From: Cellvibrio sp.
GTDB lineage: Bacteria > Pseudomonadota > Gammaproteobacteria > Pseudomonadales > Cellvibrionaceae
DNA length: 64,000 nt
Assembly (NCBI GenBank): GCA_016712405.1
Contig: JADJRD010000003.1
Coordinates: 176,501-240,500, forward strand
Reading direction: 5' to 3'
Position numbers and translations under genes: made by a program. Below are positions 17,714 through 26,707 of this stretch, in pieces. Numbering within the stretch: position 1 is the first letter of the stretch; every line of letters starts with the position of its first letter. Below the pieces are notes generated by a model, which saw only the letters and a list, made by a program, of their open reading frames with translations, had not been told where the DNA came from and searched no databases.

Positions 17714-19990
17714 TTAAAATTTTCCACTTTCGCGTCGTAAATTGACTAAATCGGGTTCTGCTTGAATTAATTTTAATGGGTAACCTAATTCAATTGCTTT
17801 GGTGAGGGCTGTTACGGCAGCTTCTCGTTTGCCTAATAGTTCATAAGCAAGCCCCGCACGAAATTGAACATTAGCATTCTTTGGCGCTAACTCAATGGCG
17901 CGAGCCAATAGAGGCGCTGTTTGCGTGGTATCAGCCAATCTTGCGGAATATAGATCCATTTGCGAAATTAAGGTGATGTCATCTTTTTTGCGTTCTAAAA
18001 GTGGTGCGAGTAAATCACGTGCTTTTTGGTAGGCAATTTTTGCTTCTGTTTCGCGGCCAGGAATCCAAAGCAAAGCATCTGCTAAATTTGCCCAAGCTAA
18101 ATGGCTTTTGGGATTTCCCTTTGTTGGAGAGACTGCAGCCTCAAAACTGGCTGCAGCTGCTATGTAGTCGCCTTTGTTGAACAGGGCTGTACCGAGATTA
18201 CTTAGTAGATATTCGCTAGAACGAATATGCAGACCCTGTTGCAAAACTTGCATGGCCTCATCGGTACGATTTTGAAACACAAGCGCCATATTTAGGCCTG
18301 CATAAGCATTAACAGAGTCGGGTTGACGTTGTATGCTCAGACGAAATGCTTCTTCTGCTTTTGGATAATTGTTCTGTATATTGTAGATGCTGCCTAGGCA
18401 ATCAGATAAAAAACGTTCTTGAGGAAATTGTGTTATGCCTTGTTGCGAAAGTTGGATCGCCTCATCAAAACGCTGTGCCGACATTAACGTTACCACTTTT
18501 AAATGCCATGCAAAAATATTAGTTGGCTCAAGGGTGAATGCTTTGTTAAAAGCAACTAAGGCTTTATCGTAATCTGCTTTGAGCGTAAGAACTCGCCCTA
18601 GCGCAATATGAGCCAATGCAATCTGTGCATTAAGCTGTAGTGATTGTTGCGCACTGGCATCTGCTTTTTGTAGCCAAATCGGATCTTCGTAATCTCCGCT
18701 GTAGCGGTAGCTATAAACTAAGGATAACCCGGCAACAGCCGCTGCATTATTAGGAGTATGCTGAAGAATTCTATTAAAACTTTTTTCTGCTACGTCCAAA
18801 CTCCCTGGTCTATCAAACTGCTTAAGCGCTTCTATACCTTTGCTAAATTCACGTGCTTGTGAATAAGGTTCTGTTGATTGATTTTCAGGAAAATCATTGC
18901 TGGCTTTGAATGGTTGCCAAATCGCCACACCTGCAACAATCAACACACTGAATAAACCAACACTCAAACTGATTTTATTTTTAGCCAGATAATTTTTTAT
19001 CGACCTGCGCGATTTTTTGGGTTCTGTTTTATTGCTGATAAAACGCGTTTCAAACGTGGGATGATCCTGCGTATACCCGGATGATGTTCCTTTACTCAGA
19101 GGCAAAATTATCGCTTGTGTGTCGTCGTTGAGTGCAGTGGATTCACGCACAAGATTAATAAGCCTTTCAAATTGCCCGGCAACCCAACGTGTATTGTCCG
19201 GGCGATTGTTGGGGTCTTTGGATAGGAGTTGGCCGAGTAGCTCTATAGCCTCGGGTGGCAAATGCGGGTTGTGTTGTTGGGGTGGCGTAGGGGTTTGCGA
19301 AATAATGCGTTGCATCACTTGCAACTTGTTGCGTGTATCGCCAAAAGGATGTGCGCCGCATAACAGTTGATAAGCGAGAATTCCCAGCGCAAATAAATCA
19401 CTTTTAAAATTGATCTCTTCACCCTTGGCTTGCTCGGGTGACATGGAGCAATAACTACCGGCGATGTGATCGGTGAGTGTTGCGTTTAAATCTTGTGATT
19501 TGGCAATGCCCAAGTCGGTAATTTTTGCCTGGCCATGTTTGTTGATTAAAATATTTTCGGTTTTTAAATCGCGATGAATAATGCCTGCGTCATGTGCTAC
19601 TGCGAGGCCTTCAGCAATTTGCGCTAACCATTTTAATCGCTGCGATATGGGTGTCAGATGTTCACGCAAGTGAATATGCAAATTGTCGCCGTCTACTAAT
19701 TCCATCACCAAGGCGAGTTGGTCAGGTGTTTCAACAAAATCGTAAATCTGCACAATGTTGGGGTGATTTAATTTGGCGAGCAACAAGGCTTCGCGTTTAA
19801 ATCGTTCAACATAATGGGCTTCAAATAATTCGCGTCGCAAACATTTAACGGCGACATCCCGCTCCAATCGAACATCACGTGCCCGATAAACCAATCCCAT
19901 GCCGCCATGACCAATGGAAGCTAATAACTGGTAATGCCCCAATTGGATGGGGGTATCGGTTAATGCAATGGGTGGAGTGTTATGGGTCAT
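17714..19990 (-). CDS. Ser/Thr protein kinase with transmembrane segment and TPR domain
   Basis: A 758-residue bacterial (PknB-type) kinase. The kinase domain spans about residues 18-285: glycine loop GHGGMGLVYRA, VAVKC (Lys49), HRDLKTEN (Asp141, Asn146), DLG in place of DFG (Asp159), and SPEQAKG. All catalytic residues are kept. One membrane helix lies at about 338-357. Residues ~385-750 are tetratricopeptide repeats that would lie outside the cytoplasm, a form seen in two-part sensor kinases. Its start is 24 bases after the FHA gene, so the two are an operon; the FHA protein is a natural phospho-Thr reader for it. Confidence 0.93.
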   Translation of the reverse strand: MTHNTPPIALTDTPIQLGHYQLLASIGHGGMGLVYRARDVRLERDVAVKCLRRELFEAHYVERFKREALLLAKLNHPNIVQIYDFVETPDQLALVMELVDGDNLHIHLREHLTPISQRLKWLAQIAEGLAVAHDAGIIHRDLKTENILINKHGQAKITDLGIAKSQDLNATLTDHIAGSYCSMSPEQAKGEEINFKSDLFALGILAYQLLCGAHPFGDTRNKLQVMQRIISQTPTPPQQHNPHLPPEAIELLGQLLSKDPNNRPDNTRWVAGQFERLINLVRESTALNDDTQAIILPLSKGTSSGYTQDHPTFETRFISNKTEPKKSRRSIKNYLAKNKISLSVGLFSVLIVAGVAIWQPFKASNDFPENQSTEPYSQAREFSKGIEALKQFDRPGSLDVAEKSFNRILQHTPNNAAAVAGLSLVYSYRYSGDYEDPIWLQKADASAQQSLQLNAQIALAHIALGRVLTLKADYDKALVAFNKAFTLEPTNIFAWHLKVVTLMSAQRFDEAIQLSQQGITQFPQERFLSDCLGSIYNIQNNYPKAEEAFRLSIQRQPDSVNAYAGLNMALVFQNRTDEAMQVLQQGLHIRSSEYLLSNLGTALFNKGDYIAAAASFEAAVSPTKGNPKSHLAWANLADALLWIPGRETEAKIAYQKARDLLAPLLERKKDDITLISQMDLYSARLADTTQTAPLLARAIELAPKNANVQFRAGLAYELLGKREAAVTALTKAIELGYPLKLIQAEPDLVNLRRESGKF

Positions 19991-20014
19991 TGCTCGTTAT
20001 TATAAATTGTGTTG

Positions 20015-20977
20015 TTAATAGGGTAGGGACAGGAGGAGTTTAGCACCTTTATACACAATGAATTTAGTAGAACCAAAACGAATTTTTCCGCCGCGTCTTT
20101 CAATCAAAGATTGCTGCCCCAAAAGGTTGGGCAGGCTGTCTGCTAATTGTTTGCGTGCACGAAAAATCTGAATGTTTACATGCATATTATCCAAACCCAG
20201 CTCTGCCTCAAGTTGATCAGCATAAACCCAGCCCTGGCTTTCCGTATCCAAACCTTGTTTGGCATCTTCAAAACGGTGGCGGGCCAGTTGTAAAAGTAAG
20301 TAGTGATGGGTGCGAACGCCGAAATCCAGCGTTTGTTGATGCTGCAATTCCAGTTGAGTGGTTTCTTCATCCAAACTCAAATGAAAAATAAACTGGTAGT
20401 CATGCAACTGCTGTGACGATTTGGCTTCTGTGGGGCCATAAATCTGTACCTGCATAAATTGCCAAAGTACACCGCTGAATTCCAATTGATCACCATGGGA
20501 AATTTTATGCGGGCGTTCTTGTTCTTGATGAAGTGCTTCGCTGTACCAAGACTGGGTGGCTTCATCAAAGAAGATGGCCAGTTCAGGATGATTGGCGTCG
20601 GGCAGTAAATGGTAACGGCTAAGCGTTATGGGATTGACCTGATCCAAGGGTTGACCCAAGGGCCAGAGCATATCGCAAGGCGGTGTTAAGTCGGCGACTG
20701 TAAAGCCGGGGTCAGTCAGTTCAGCAAAGTGAATCTCATCTTGTATATGCAAGTCGCGGCTGTCGCCTTGGTTGAGCAAGGCACCATTGATCCAGGTTCC
20801 GTTTAAGCCCAGGCTCTTCAGGCACCAGTGCTTGCCGGTCCACTCAATCGCCGCATGTAATTTGGAAACATAGGGTTTATTGATCAGCGTATCGACACTA
20901 TTGGCCAGTCGACCAAAGGTGTGATGGGGTGCCAATGGAAGCCAGCTGTTGTTGGTTTGGTCTAGCAAATAGGCCAT
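20015..20977 (-). CDS. FHA-domain protein with C-terminal winged-helix region
   Basis: A 320-residue cytoplasmic protein. Residues about 14-100 form a forkhead-associated domain: FGR, YVSKLHAAIEW and the LNGTWING loop, which binds phosphothreonine. A second, less clear FHA-like segment may span 115-180. Residues ~215-315 resemble an OmpR-type winged helix (LLLQLARHRFED, GWVYADQLEAELGL, FRARKQL, LIERRGGKIRFG). A DNA-binding reader of kinase output is the simplest reading, by inference. First gene of the operon with the kinase, divergent from the AAA+ gene across only 91 bases. Confidence 0.85.
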   Translation of the reverse strand: MAYLLDQTNNSWLPLAPHHTFGRLANSVDTLINKPYVSKLHAAIEWTGKHWCLKSLGLNGTWINGALLNQGDSRDLHIQDEIHFAELTDPGFTVADLTPPCDMLWPLGQPLDQVNPITLSRYHLLPDANHPELAIFFDEATQSWYSEALHQEQERPHKISHGDQLEFSGVLWQFMQVQIYGPTEAKSSQQLHDYQFIFHLSLDEETTQLELQHQQTLDFGVRTHHYLLLQLARHRFEDAKQGLDTESQGWVYADQLEAELGLDNMHVNIQIFRARKQLADSLPNLLGQQSLIERRGGKIRFGSTKFIVYKGAKLLLSLPY

Positions 20978-21089
20978 GGAGTCGTCGCTGTAATATCGTG
21001 TAATAGGCTTTTTTTTATTGAGTGACTAGAGTGCCACAAGAGGCTGGGTTTTTCCCAGTTATTGTGAAATGAATCATGAGGGAATGATC

Positions 21090-22292
21090 ATGGGGGCGCT
21101 GTCACAGATGATATTCAATAACAAATTCTCGCTAGCAACTATTCATAAAGTTAAGCCAACCGTCATGACCCAATGGGTTCCGCTTAACAAGAGCTTCATT
21201 ACCATCTGCAACATTATTCTTCGCTCAGCGGTCGAGAAATACGGCTTGGCTCATGCTGCTATCACTTTGCGCTGTGTGACGCATCAGGGCTATCGCCATT
21301 TGTTATTAGTAGATGATGAAAGCAGTTTTCAGGTTGCTGATCTAGAGCCTGTGGAAGAATTTTTAATATCAACTCAAGAGACTAACCGGTCTGGCTTTGA
21401 GGATTTTGTTACCGATGCTGCTTATAGCCTTGCCTTGAATTATTGCCCGCCCAGAGGATTTTCCCAAAGATTGGGATATTTAGTCGTGCAGGCGGCACCA
21501 GGCACTCTATTCCAACAAGAGAAAATTGATCAGCAGTTACATCAGTTAGCTGATGAGTTTATCCATATCATTGGCCGTTATATCACCCGATACCATGCAA
21601 TGAAACTTTTTAATGATCAGCATTTCTGGATAGGTAATGGCCCCGCATTGCGCCAGTTGGATCAAAGGATTGATCTTTTGGCCAAAGGGAGCAAGCCAGT
21701 GCTGATTCGCGGCAATAAAGGCAGCGGCAAAATTATCGCCGCACGCAGTTTGCATAGTTTGTCTTGCCCGCACACGGCTCCCTTTATTGAATCCGACTGC
21801 AAAGATTGGGCATTGGGAACAGCCGCTCAAATACTCTCGTCCTTACATAATTCTGCAACGGGTGGAACCCTGTTTTTGCGCAATGTCAACATGCTATTCA
21901 GTACCGACTTTCAAGCTTTGCGTAACTTTTGGCGCAGAGTAGCCAGTGATTGTTATGAAGGAAGGCAGGGATTGCGTTTGGTCATGACTTTAACCCGTAA
22001 GGATACGGGGCTGGCTAGTTATCAGAGCAGCTGGATTGCTCAACAAGCGGTGGAGTTAAGTTTGCCGGATTTATCTGAACGACGTGAAGACCGACGTGAT
22101 TTGGCTCAGTTTTATTTAAATCAATTTGCATTGAGTGGCGATTGTGATTTTACAGAAACCGCTTGGCAGCTATTGGAAACCACAAATGCGTTGGAAAGTG
22201 TTGAAAGTCTTAAAACCTTGGTACAAAAACTGGCACTGATTGTTGACGGCAAACTGGTGACTGTGAGTGAGTTGCGTCGATTGTTGTGTTGA
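21090..22292 (+). CDS. Degenerate sigma-54-activator-like AAA+ protein
   Basis: About 400 residues. The N-terminal 170 residues could be a GAF-type sensor domain (weak). The central region is AAA+ of the enhancer-binding-protein kind: Walker A GNKGSGK is intact, but the ELFG..GAFTGA segment that contacts sigma-54 is absent, and the Walker B GGTLFLDE reads GGTLFLRN, losing both acidic residues. No C-terminal Fis-type HTH is visible. It probably cannot hydrolyse ATP or remodel sigma-54, so a scaffold or nucleotide-sensing role is possible. Of three in-frame ATGs (21069, 21084, 21090) the last has GAGGG at the best distance. Divergent from the FHA-kinase operon. Confidence 0.75.
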   Translation: MGALSQMIFNNKFSLATIHKVKPTVMTQWVPLNKSFITICNIILRSAVEKYGLAHAAITLRCVTHQGYRHLLLVDDESSFQVADLEPVEEFLISTQETNRSGFEDFVTDAAYSLALNYCPPRGFSQRLGYLVVQAAPGTLFQQEKIDQQLHQLADEFIHIIGRYITRYHAMKLFNDQHFWIGNGPALRQLDQRIDLLAKGSKPVLIRGNKGSGKIIAARSLHSLSCPHTAPFIESDCKDWALGTAAQILSSLHNSATGGTLFLRNVNMLFSTDFQALRNFWRRVASDCYEGRQGLRLVMTLTRKDTGLASYQSSWIAQQAVELSLPDLSERREDRRDLAQFYLNQFALSGDCDFTETAWQLLETTNALESVESLKTLVQKLALIVDGKLVTVSELRRLLC

Positions 22293-22318
22293 TTTGCATC
22301 CCTGCGATAAAAACTGAA

Positions 22319-22339
22319 TGGGCTGGTTATTTCAGCCCA
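22319..22339 (-). terminator. Terminator overlapping the GH5 stop codon
   Basis: TGGGCTG and CAGCCCA form a 7-bp stem whose loop contains the GH5 stop codon. On the minus strand it is followed by TTCAGTTTTT. It separates the convergent AAA+ and GH5 genes. Confidence 0.5.
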
Positions 22340-23691
22340 CCACCTTCAATCAATGCATCAAACGCCTGCTGATCCAAAACGGTATTTGAGCTTCTGCTTA
22401 ATACACCACCGGTATCCCAATAAAAGGGTTTTAATCCGTAGGCAATCGCTTGTTGAGTCACGTATTTCAAAAAATATGCGCGCGATGCAAGATGTAAAGC
22501 TAAATCATCACCGGTTAACTTGTCGCGTTTTTGCGTGCCGTATTCACCCACAATTAATGGAATGCCTTTGTCGACAAATTGCGTTTTCATCAAACCAAAC
22601 ATTTCATTCACTGTATCTTCTTCACCCCAGGTTGGGTTGTGTGCGGTGTCGGTCGTTGAATGAAAATCTTTTCCCCAATAATAAAATTGATTGCCCCAGT
22701 CTTCATCTTTCGTCATACCTGCGAAATTCCAAGGCGTGTAGTAATGAATTTCAGCCATCATTCGATTAGCGATAGAGTCTGTTGGCAGTATGTTCATAAA
22801 TTGATTTGTTACTTGAACATCAGTATTGGGCCCTTGAACAATCAGCACTCGGTAAGCATTTTTCCCACCGGTTGAACGCACAGTATTAATAAACGTTTGG
22901 TGGTAAGACGTTAACACGCTCATACGCTCTGCAATTAAATCAACATCGGTCATGCCTTGTTTTTTCACTTCAGGTTCATTCGCGCTGGCGAACATCAGGT
23001 GTTCATCAAAATCACGCAAGTGTGTAGCAATTTGCTCCCAAAAGGCTTTTTGTTTCAGATTGGTATTGGCTTGTTCTTCTTGGCTGATTTGGTTTTCCAG
23101 CCATCCGCCATCCCAGTGAATATTTACAATTACGTACAGGTCGTTATCAACACAATACTTCACCACTTCTTTAACACGATCTAACCATACAGGCTCAATT
23201 TCAGCGGTTTGTTGATTGGCATATTGATTCCAGGAAACCGGCAATCGAATAGCGTTAAAACCGGATTGTTTAACGAACTTGATGTAGTCCTCGGTAATCT
23301 TGGGGTTGCCCCAACAGGTTTCTGAATCGATCACGCCGCATTTTTTTGGCGCAAGAGGTTTGCTGAAGTCACCTGCTTCCAGAGTATTCCCGATATTCCA
23401 ACCTAATTTCATTTTTGCCGCTAATTCCACAGCGTTACTGCTCATACCCGTCATATCCGGTTCCGGCGGGTTGGTGTTGTAGCTGGGGTAACTGATTGAG
23501 ACTCTGGAGCTGCTGCTGGATGAACTTGAGCTAACCACAGAACTAGAAGTGCTGGATCTTGATGTTGCCATTATCGAGCTGGGGGCAACCGAAGAGATGG
23601 CGTTATTACTGGGTTTGCTGCCACCGCCTAATCCACATGCCACAATTCCAAGGCAAATAAACAGAGCTGAAAGGATACTTATTGTTTTCAT
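22327..23691 (-). CDS. GH5 endoglucanase/cellulase lipoprotein
   Basis: A 454-residue secreted lipoprotein (IVAC, Cys19). A serine-rich linker spans about residues 35-65, typical of Cellvibrio and relatives. The GH5 (beta/alpha)8 domain then follows: MKLGWNIGNTLEAG, RLPVSWNQY, IHWDGGWLE, acid/base Glu239 in SANEPEV, HYYTPWNF, and nucleophile Glu383 in VGEYGTQ. Expected activity is endo-beta-1,4-glucanase; a xyloglucanase or mannanase cannot be excluded. No carbohydrate-binding module is visible. It stands alone, followed by a terminator, and its role in plant-wall attack complements the pectinases. Confidence 0.92.
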   Translation of the reverse strand: MKTISILSALFICLGIVACGLGGGSKPSNNAISSVAPSSIMATSRSSTSSSVVSSSSSSSSSRVSISYPSYNTNPPEPDMTGMSSNAVELAAKMKLGWNIGNTLEAGDFSKPLAPKKCGVIDSETCWGNPKITEDYIKFVKQSGFNAIRLPVSWNQYANQQTAEIEPVWLDRVKEVVKYCVDNDLYVIVNIHWDGGWLENQISQEEQANTNLKQKAFWEQIATHLRDFDEHLMFASANEPEVKKQGMTDVDLIAERMSVLTSYHQTFINTVRSTGGKNAYRVLIVQGPNTDVQVTNQFMNILPTDSIANRMMAEIHYYTPWNFAGMTKDEDWGNQFYYWGKDFHSTTDTAHNPTWGEEDTVNEMFGLMKTQFVDKGIPLIVGEYGTQKRDKLTGDDLALHLASRAYFLKYVTQQAIAYGLKPFYWDTGGVLSRSSNTVLDQQAFDALIEGGGLK

Positions 23692-23813
23692 GGGTTTGAC
23701 CTGGTTGAAAAATGCGCAGTCTAGTTCTTTTTATATATAAATTAAATGTTTATTAGTAAAAACATTGGATTTTTTAATCTAGATGATCCTGGGATTTTGA
23801 TATAAATCATAAT

Positions 23814-23846
23814 ATTCTCTAATGAGATGGATTATCATTAGAGAAT
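23814..23846. promoter_or_regulatory. Perfect 12-bp inverted repeat upstream of TonB receptor
   Basis: ATTCTCTAATGA and TCATTAGAGAAT are exact inverse complements separated by 9 bases. The element ends 26 bases before the receptor ATG, in leader or promoter position. The inner TGAGATGGATTATCA matches 11 of 14 defined bases of the Fur consensus TGATAATNATTATCA, so metal-dependent repression is possible. It could also be a regulatory hairpin in the mRNA. Confidence 0.55.
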
Positions 23847-23872
23847 AAAGTTCAAATGATCCAGAGGACACC

Positions 23873-26044
23873 ATGAAATACTGCTCTACTTTGTTATCCG
23901 CTTCTTTTGTCATTTTTCTCCAGCCGGTTATGGCTCAAGAGGCGAATGATTTAGCTATCACCGAGTCACAGGTTGTTAACGAGCCCCAAGTTGTTGCTGA
24001 GCCGCAGATAGTCTCGCCACAGATGGAGGAGTTGATTGTGTTGGGCATGCGCCAGCGCATGTACGAGGCGGGTACTCTGTTGGATGCCATCCAAAAAACG
24101 GAAGTTGTGGATGAGACGCTGATTAAATCCATGCAGGCGGTCAACCTAACCCAAGCCATACAGAACTCACCTGGGGTACGGGTCTCAAATGAGTGTTCCA
24201 TGTGTGGAGTCAAACGAATCATGCTGAACGGCATGCGTGGTGAACACTCCACTATCCTCACTGACGGCATCCCCTTGCATACCATGATGGCCGGTTATTA
24301 CGCTGTGGACGCGTTGGCTACCACGGGTGTATCGCGCATTGAAGTGGCGCGCGGTGCGGGTGCATCCATGTTGGCGCCCGAGGCTATTGGCGGCTCTATT
24401 AATGTGGTTTCCAAGGAGCCGGTTGAAACTAATCTCAATGTCAATGCCTCCTGGGAGGATGATGAAAGTTATTTCATGGGGCTTATGGCGGGTTATGTGA
24501 GTGATGACGACAACACTCGCGCCAGTTTCGTGTTGCAGGATGATTCACATCACCAGGTTGATGGCGATAAAAATGGAGTCAGCGAGGCGCCATTACAGGA
24601 AAACACCAGTTATGTAGCGCGACTGTCGAAGGATTTCACCTCGCGCGACAATCTAGTATTGCGTTTGGCCTACACGGATTCTCTTATTTTCGGTGGGCCA
24701 CAGGAAGGAAGCATTGGCGCTTCTTTGGCTAGTTACGATGGCATAGATTCAGTTCACTTATTCGAAAACGATGATGTGCGTCGTCGCTACATAGGTGAAG
24801 ACTGGGAAACTACTGAATGGATTTCCACTGAGCGTTCAGAAGGCTCGGCGAACTGGTTGCACGAATTCAATGAAGCCTATAACGCTGCGCTGACTTTTGC
24901 TTGGTCTGAACATCAACAGGATTCCTTCTACGAAGGCTTTGATTACGCCGCCACAGATGCTCTCACCTATGTCGATTTGCGCAATAATTGGGTGCTGAGT
25001 GATGCGCACATGCTGACCTTTGGTCTGGATCAGCGCAAAGAAGAAATGCGTTCAGATTCCGTCGCAGGTGCGGTGAGTGCCAACTACATTGAAGACAGTT
25101 TTGATTACCTGACGCGAGGCTTTTATCTACAGGACACCTGGACTGGAAAATCAAAACTGGAGGTTTCCCTCGCTCTGCGTGTGGATAGCGTAACCGCTGA
25201 TTTTGTTGCCGAACAAAAAGCGGGTATCGAAATCGACGAAACTCTGGTGGCTCCGCGAATCGACATACGCTACCTACACTCGGATTACCTGACTTCGCGG
25301 GTATCTTTAGGGCGAGGTCACCGCGCGCCACTATCCTTTTTCGAATCTGACCACGGTATCTTGGACGCGGGAGATGGTTTCGCTATCGACATCGACGAAC
25401 TGGAAAAATCCCTATCGACAACCTATGCCCTGAGTTATGAGGGCGACCGTTTCAATAGCACCTTATCCTTGGCTTACACCGAAGTAGAGAACCTGGCGGC
25501 TCTGGATGCTACCGCCACCGGTGTGCCACTGCTAACGCAGATGCGAGAGACTGCCTCAGTCGCCGCCGGTGACATTAGTTTAGGCTACGCCTTGACCGAA
25601 CAATTGAAACTGGGTGCAACTGTTGAGGCCTACGATTACGATCAGGTGTTCATGGATTCTTTTGCTGTCACGCCGGTTGAAGAGCGAGTATTGGTCAGCC
25701 TTGATTATAAAAAAAATGACTGGATGTTTTATACCAGTGCAGTTTGGGTGGGCTCGCGTGATTTGGCTCGTTATGGTTACCAAGGTTACAACCGACTAGG
25801 CTCAAGTGAAGCAAAAAGCACGAACATTGCGTCCTACTGGACGTTGGATATGAAGCTCACCTATGAATTTAACGAGAATCTCAGTTTGTACCTGGGTGGT
25901 AATAACCTCACCGACTACACCCAGGTAAAAGATGGAGAAACTCCCCTGTTTTGGGATAACAGCGGTGCTTACGATGTCGCCTATATATACGGGCCGCTGA
26001 GAGGTCGAGAATTCTATCTGGGCTTCGATTGGAGTCTGCAATGA
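23873..26044 (+). CDS. TonB-dependent receptor with Cys-containing plug (metal-type)
   Basis: A 723-residue outer-membrane receptor with a signal peptide ending VMA-Q, a TonB-box-like EELIVLG and a plug domain: NSPGVRVSNECSMCGVKRIMLNG, GEHSTILTDGIPLHTMM, VARGAGASMLAPEAIGGSINVVSK. The barrel ends GFDWSLQ. Length and plug style are those of siderophore/metal receptors (BtuB/FepA class), not the 916-residue carbohydrate receptor. The CSMC pair in the plug is notable. The coding sequence looks richer in G+C than its neighbours, suggesting separate ancestry. It overlaps the thioredoxin-like gene by ATGA. Confidence 0.88.
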   Translation: MKYCSTLLSASFVIFLQPVMAQEANDLAITESQVVNEPQVVAEPQIVSPQMEELIVLGMRQRMYEAGTLLDAIQKTEVVDETLIKSMQAVNLTQAIQNSPGVRVSNECSMCGVKRIMLNGMRGEHSTILTDGIPLHTMMAGYYAVDALATTGVSRIEVARGAGASMLAPEAIGGSINVVSKEPVETNLNVNASWEDDESYFMGLMAGYVSDDDNTRASFVLQDDSHHQVDGDKNGVSEAPLQENTSYVARLSKDFTSRDNLVLRLAYTDSLIFGGPQEGSIGASLASYDGIDSVHLFENDDVRRRYIGEDWETTEWISTERSEGSANWLHEFNEAYNAALTFAWSEHQQDSFYEGFDYAATDALTYVDLRNNWVLSDAHMLTFGLDQRKEEMRSDSVAGAVSANYIEDSFDYLTRGFYLQDTWTGKSKLEVSLALRVDSVTADFVAEQKAGIEIDETLVAPRIDIRYLHSDYLTSRVSLGRGHRAPLSFFESDHGILDAGDGFAIDIDELEKSLSTTYALSYEGDRFNSTLSLAYTEVENLAALDATATGVPLLTQMRETASVAAGDISLGYALTEQLKLGATVEAYDYDQVFMDSFAVTPVEERVLVSLDYKKNDWMFYTSAVWVGSRDLARYGYQGYNRLGSSEAKSTNIASYWTLDMKLTYEFNENLSLYLGGNNLTDYTQVKDGETPLFWDNSGAYDVAYIYGPLRGREFYLGFDWSLQ

Positions 26045-26523
26045 TTCGCCATCTATTTATATTGCTGCCTCTGGTTCTGCTCTTTGGTACGGCTCAAGCT
26101 GAATCCTTGTTCGATTTTGAAATGAAAAGCCTGTCTGGTAAAGATCGGCAATCCATGCAGCAATTTGCGGGCAAGCCAGTGGTGCTAATGTTTTTTGAGC
26201 CTCAGTGTTCTTGGTGTTTTCGTCAGGTTAGGACGTTGAATCAACTGCAAGAAAAATGTTCAGGGCGATTTCAGCCAGTGGCAGTGGGTATTAACGGATC
26301 ACGCAAAGACTTGCTGACTGAAGTTCGCAGGCTGCGCCCGGAGTTTCCGGCTTTCCTGATCAGCGCCCAACTAAAATCCAAGATAGGCGAAATCGCTGGC
26401 ACACCCTACACGCTGCTATCCGATGAGTATGGCCACCCGGTCAGCAATCTTCGAGGTTACATCCCTTCTGAACGATTACAATCATTACTTGAACAGCATT
26501 TAGGGTTCAGTTGTTTGGGCTAA
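26041..26523 (+). CDS. Secreted thioredoxin-like (TlpA/AhpC-TSA) protein
   Basis: A 160-residue periplasmic protein: signal peptide (AQA-ES), then a thioredoxin fold with the redox motif CSWC (MFFEPQCSWCFRQV). Members reduce or shuttle disulfides or thiols in the periplasm. The ATG at 26041 overlaps the receptor stop as ATGA and has GGAG six bases upstream, so it is preferred over a TTG at 26029. The coupling to a receptor with a Cys pair in its plug suggests a joint role in metal or thiol-ligand uptake; this is inference. Confidence 0.85.
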   Translation: MIRHLFILLPLVLLFGTAQAESLFDFEMKSLSGKDRQSMQQFAGKPVVLMFFEPQCSWCFRQVRTLNQLQEKCSGRFQPVAVGINGSRKDLLTEVRRLRPEFPAFLISAQLKSKIGEIAGTPYTLLSDEYGHPVSNLRGYIPSERLQSLLEQHLGFSCLG

Positions 26524-26611
26524 ATACCAGCTGAAAATTATTACGGCCAATCTGCAAAACCGCCATATCTTCATCGATATCTGATTAATTTAATGCAACC
26601 GATTTATTACA

Positions 26612-26707
26612 AGAGAACTTTGCACGAATACATTTTAATTTAATTTCGCATCGTCATCCCTGCCTTCGCAGGAATGACGGTAAAGTCTGATTCGTGCAAA
26701 GCTCTCT
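26612..26707. repeat. 96-bp miniature inverted-repeat element (copy A)
   Basis: Terminal inverted repeats of 18 bp match at 17 positions (left AGAGAACTTTGCACGAAT; right is its inverse ending TTCGTGCAAAGCTCTCT). The centre carries the REP-like core GTCATCCCTGCCTTCGCAGG. ACA flanks both ends. The right end overlaps the first two positions of the exuT stop codon. A second 96-bp copy is at 39591. No transposase gene is in the window. Confidence 0.75.

Noticed and set aside
24963..25331. Minus-strand ORF of 122 codons inside the TonB receptor
   Set aside because: Antisense shadow in a G+C-richer gene; no motifs or ribosome site.
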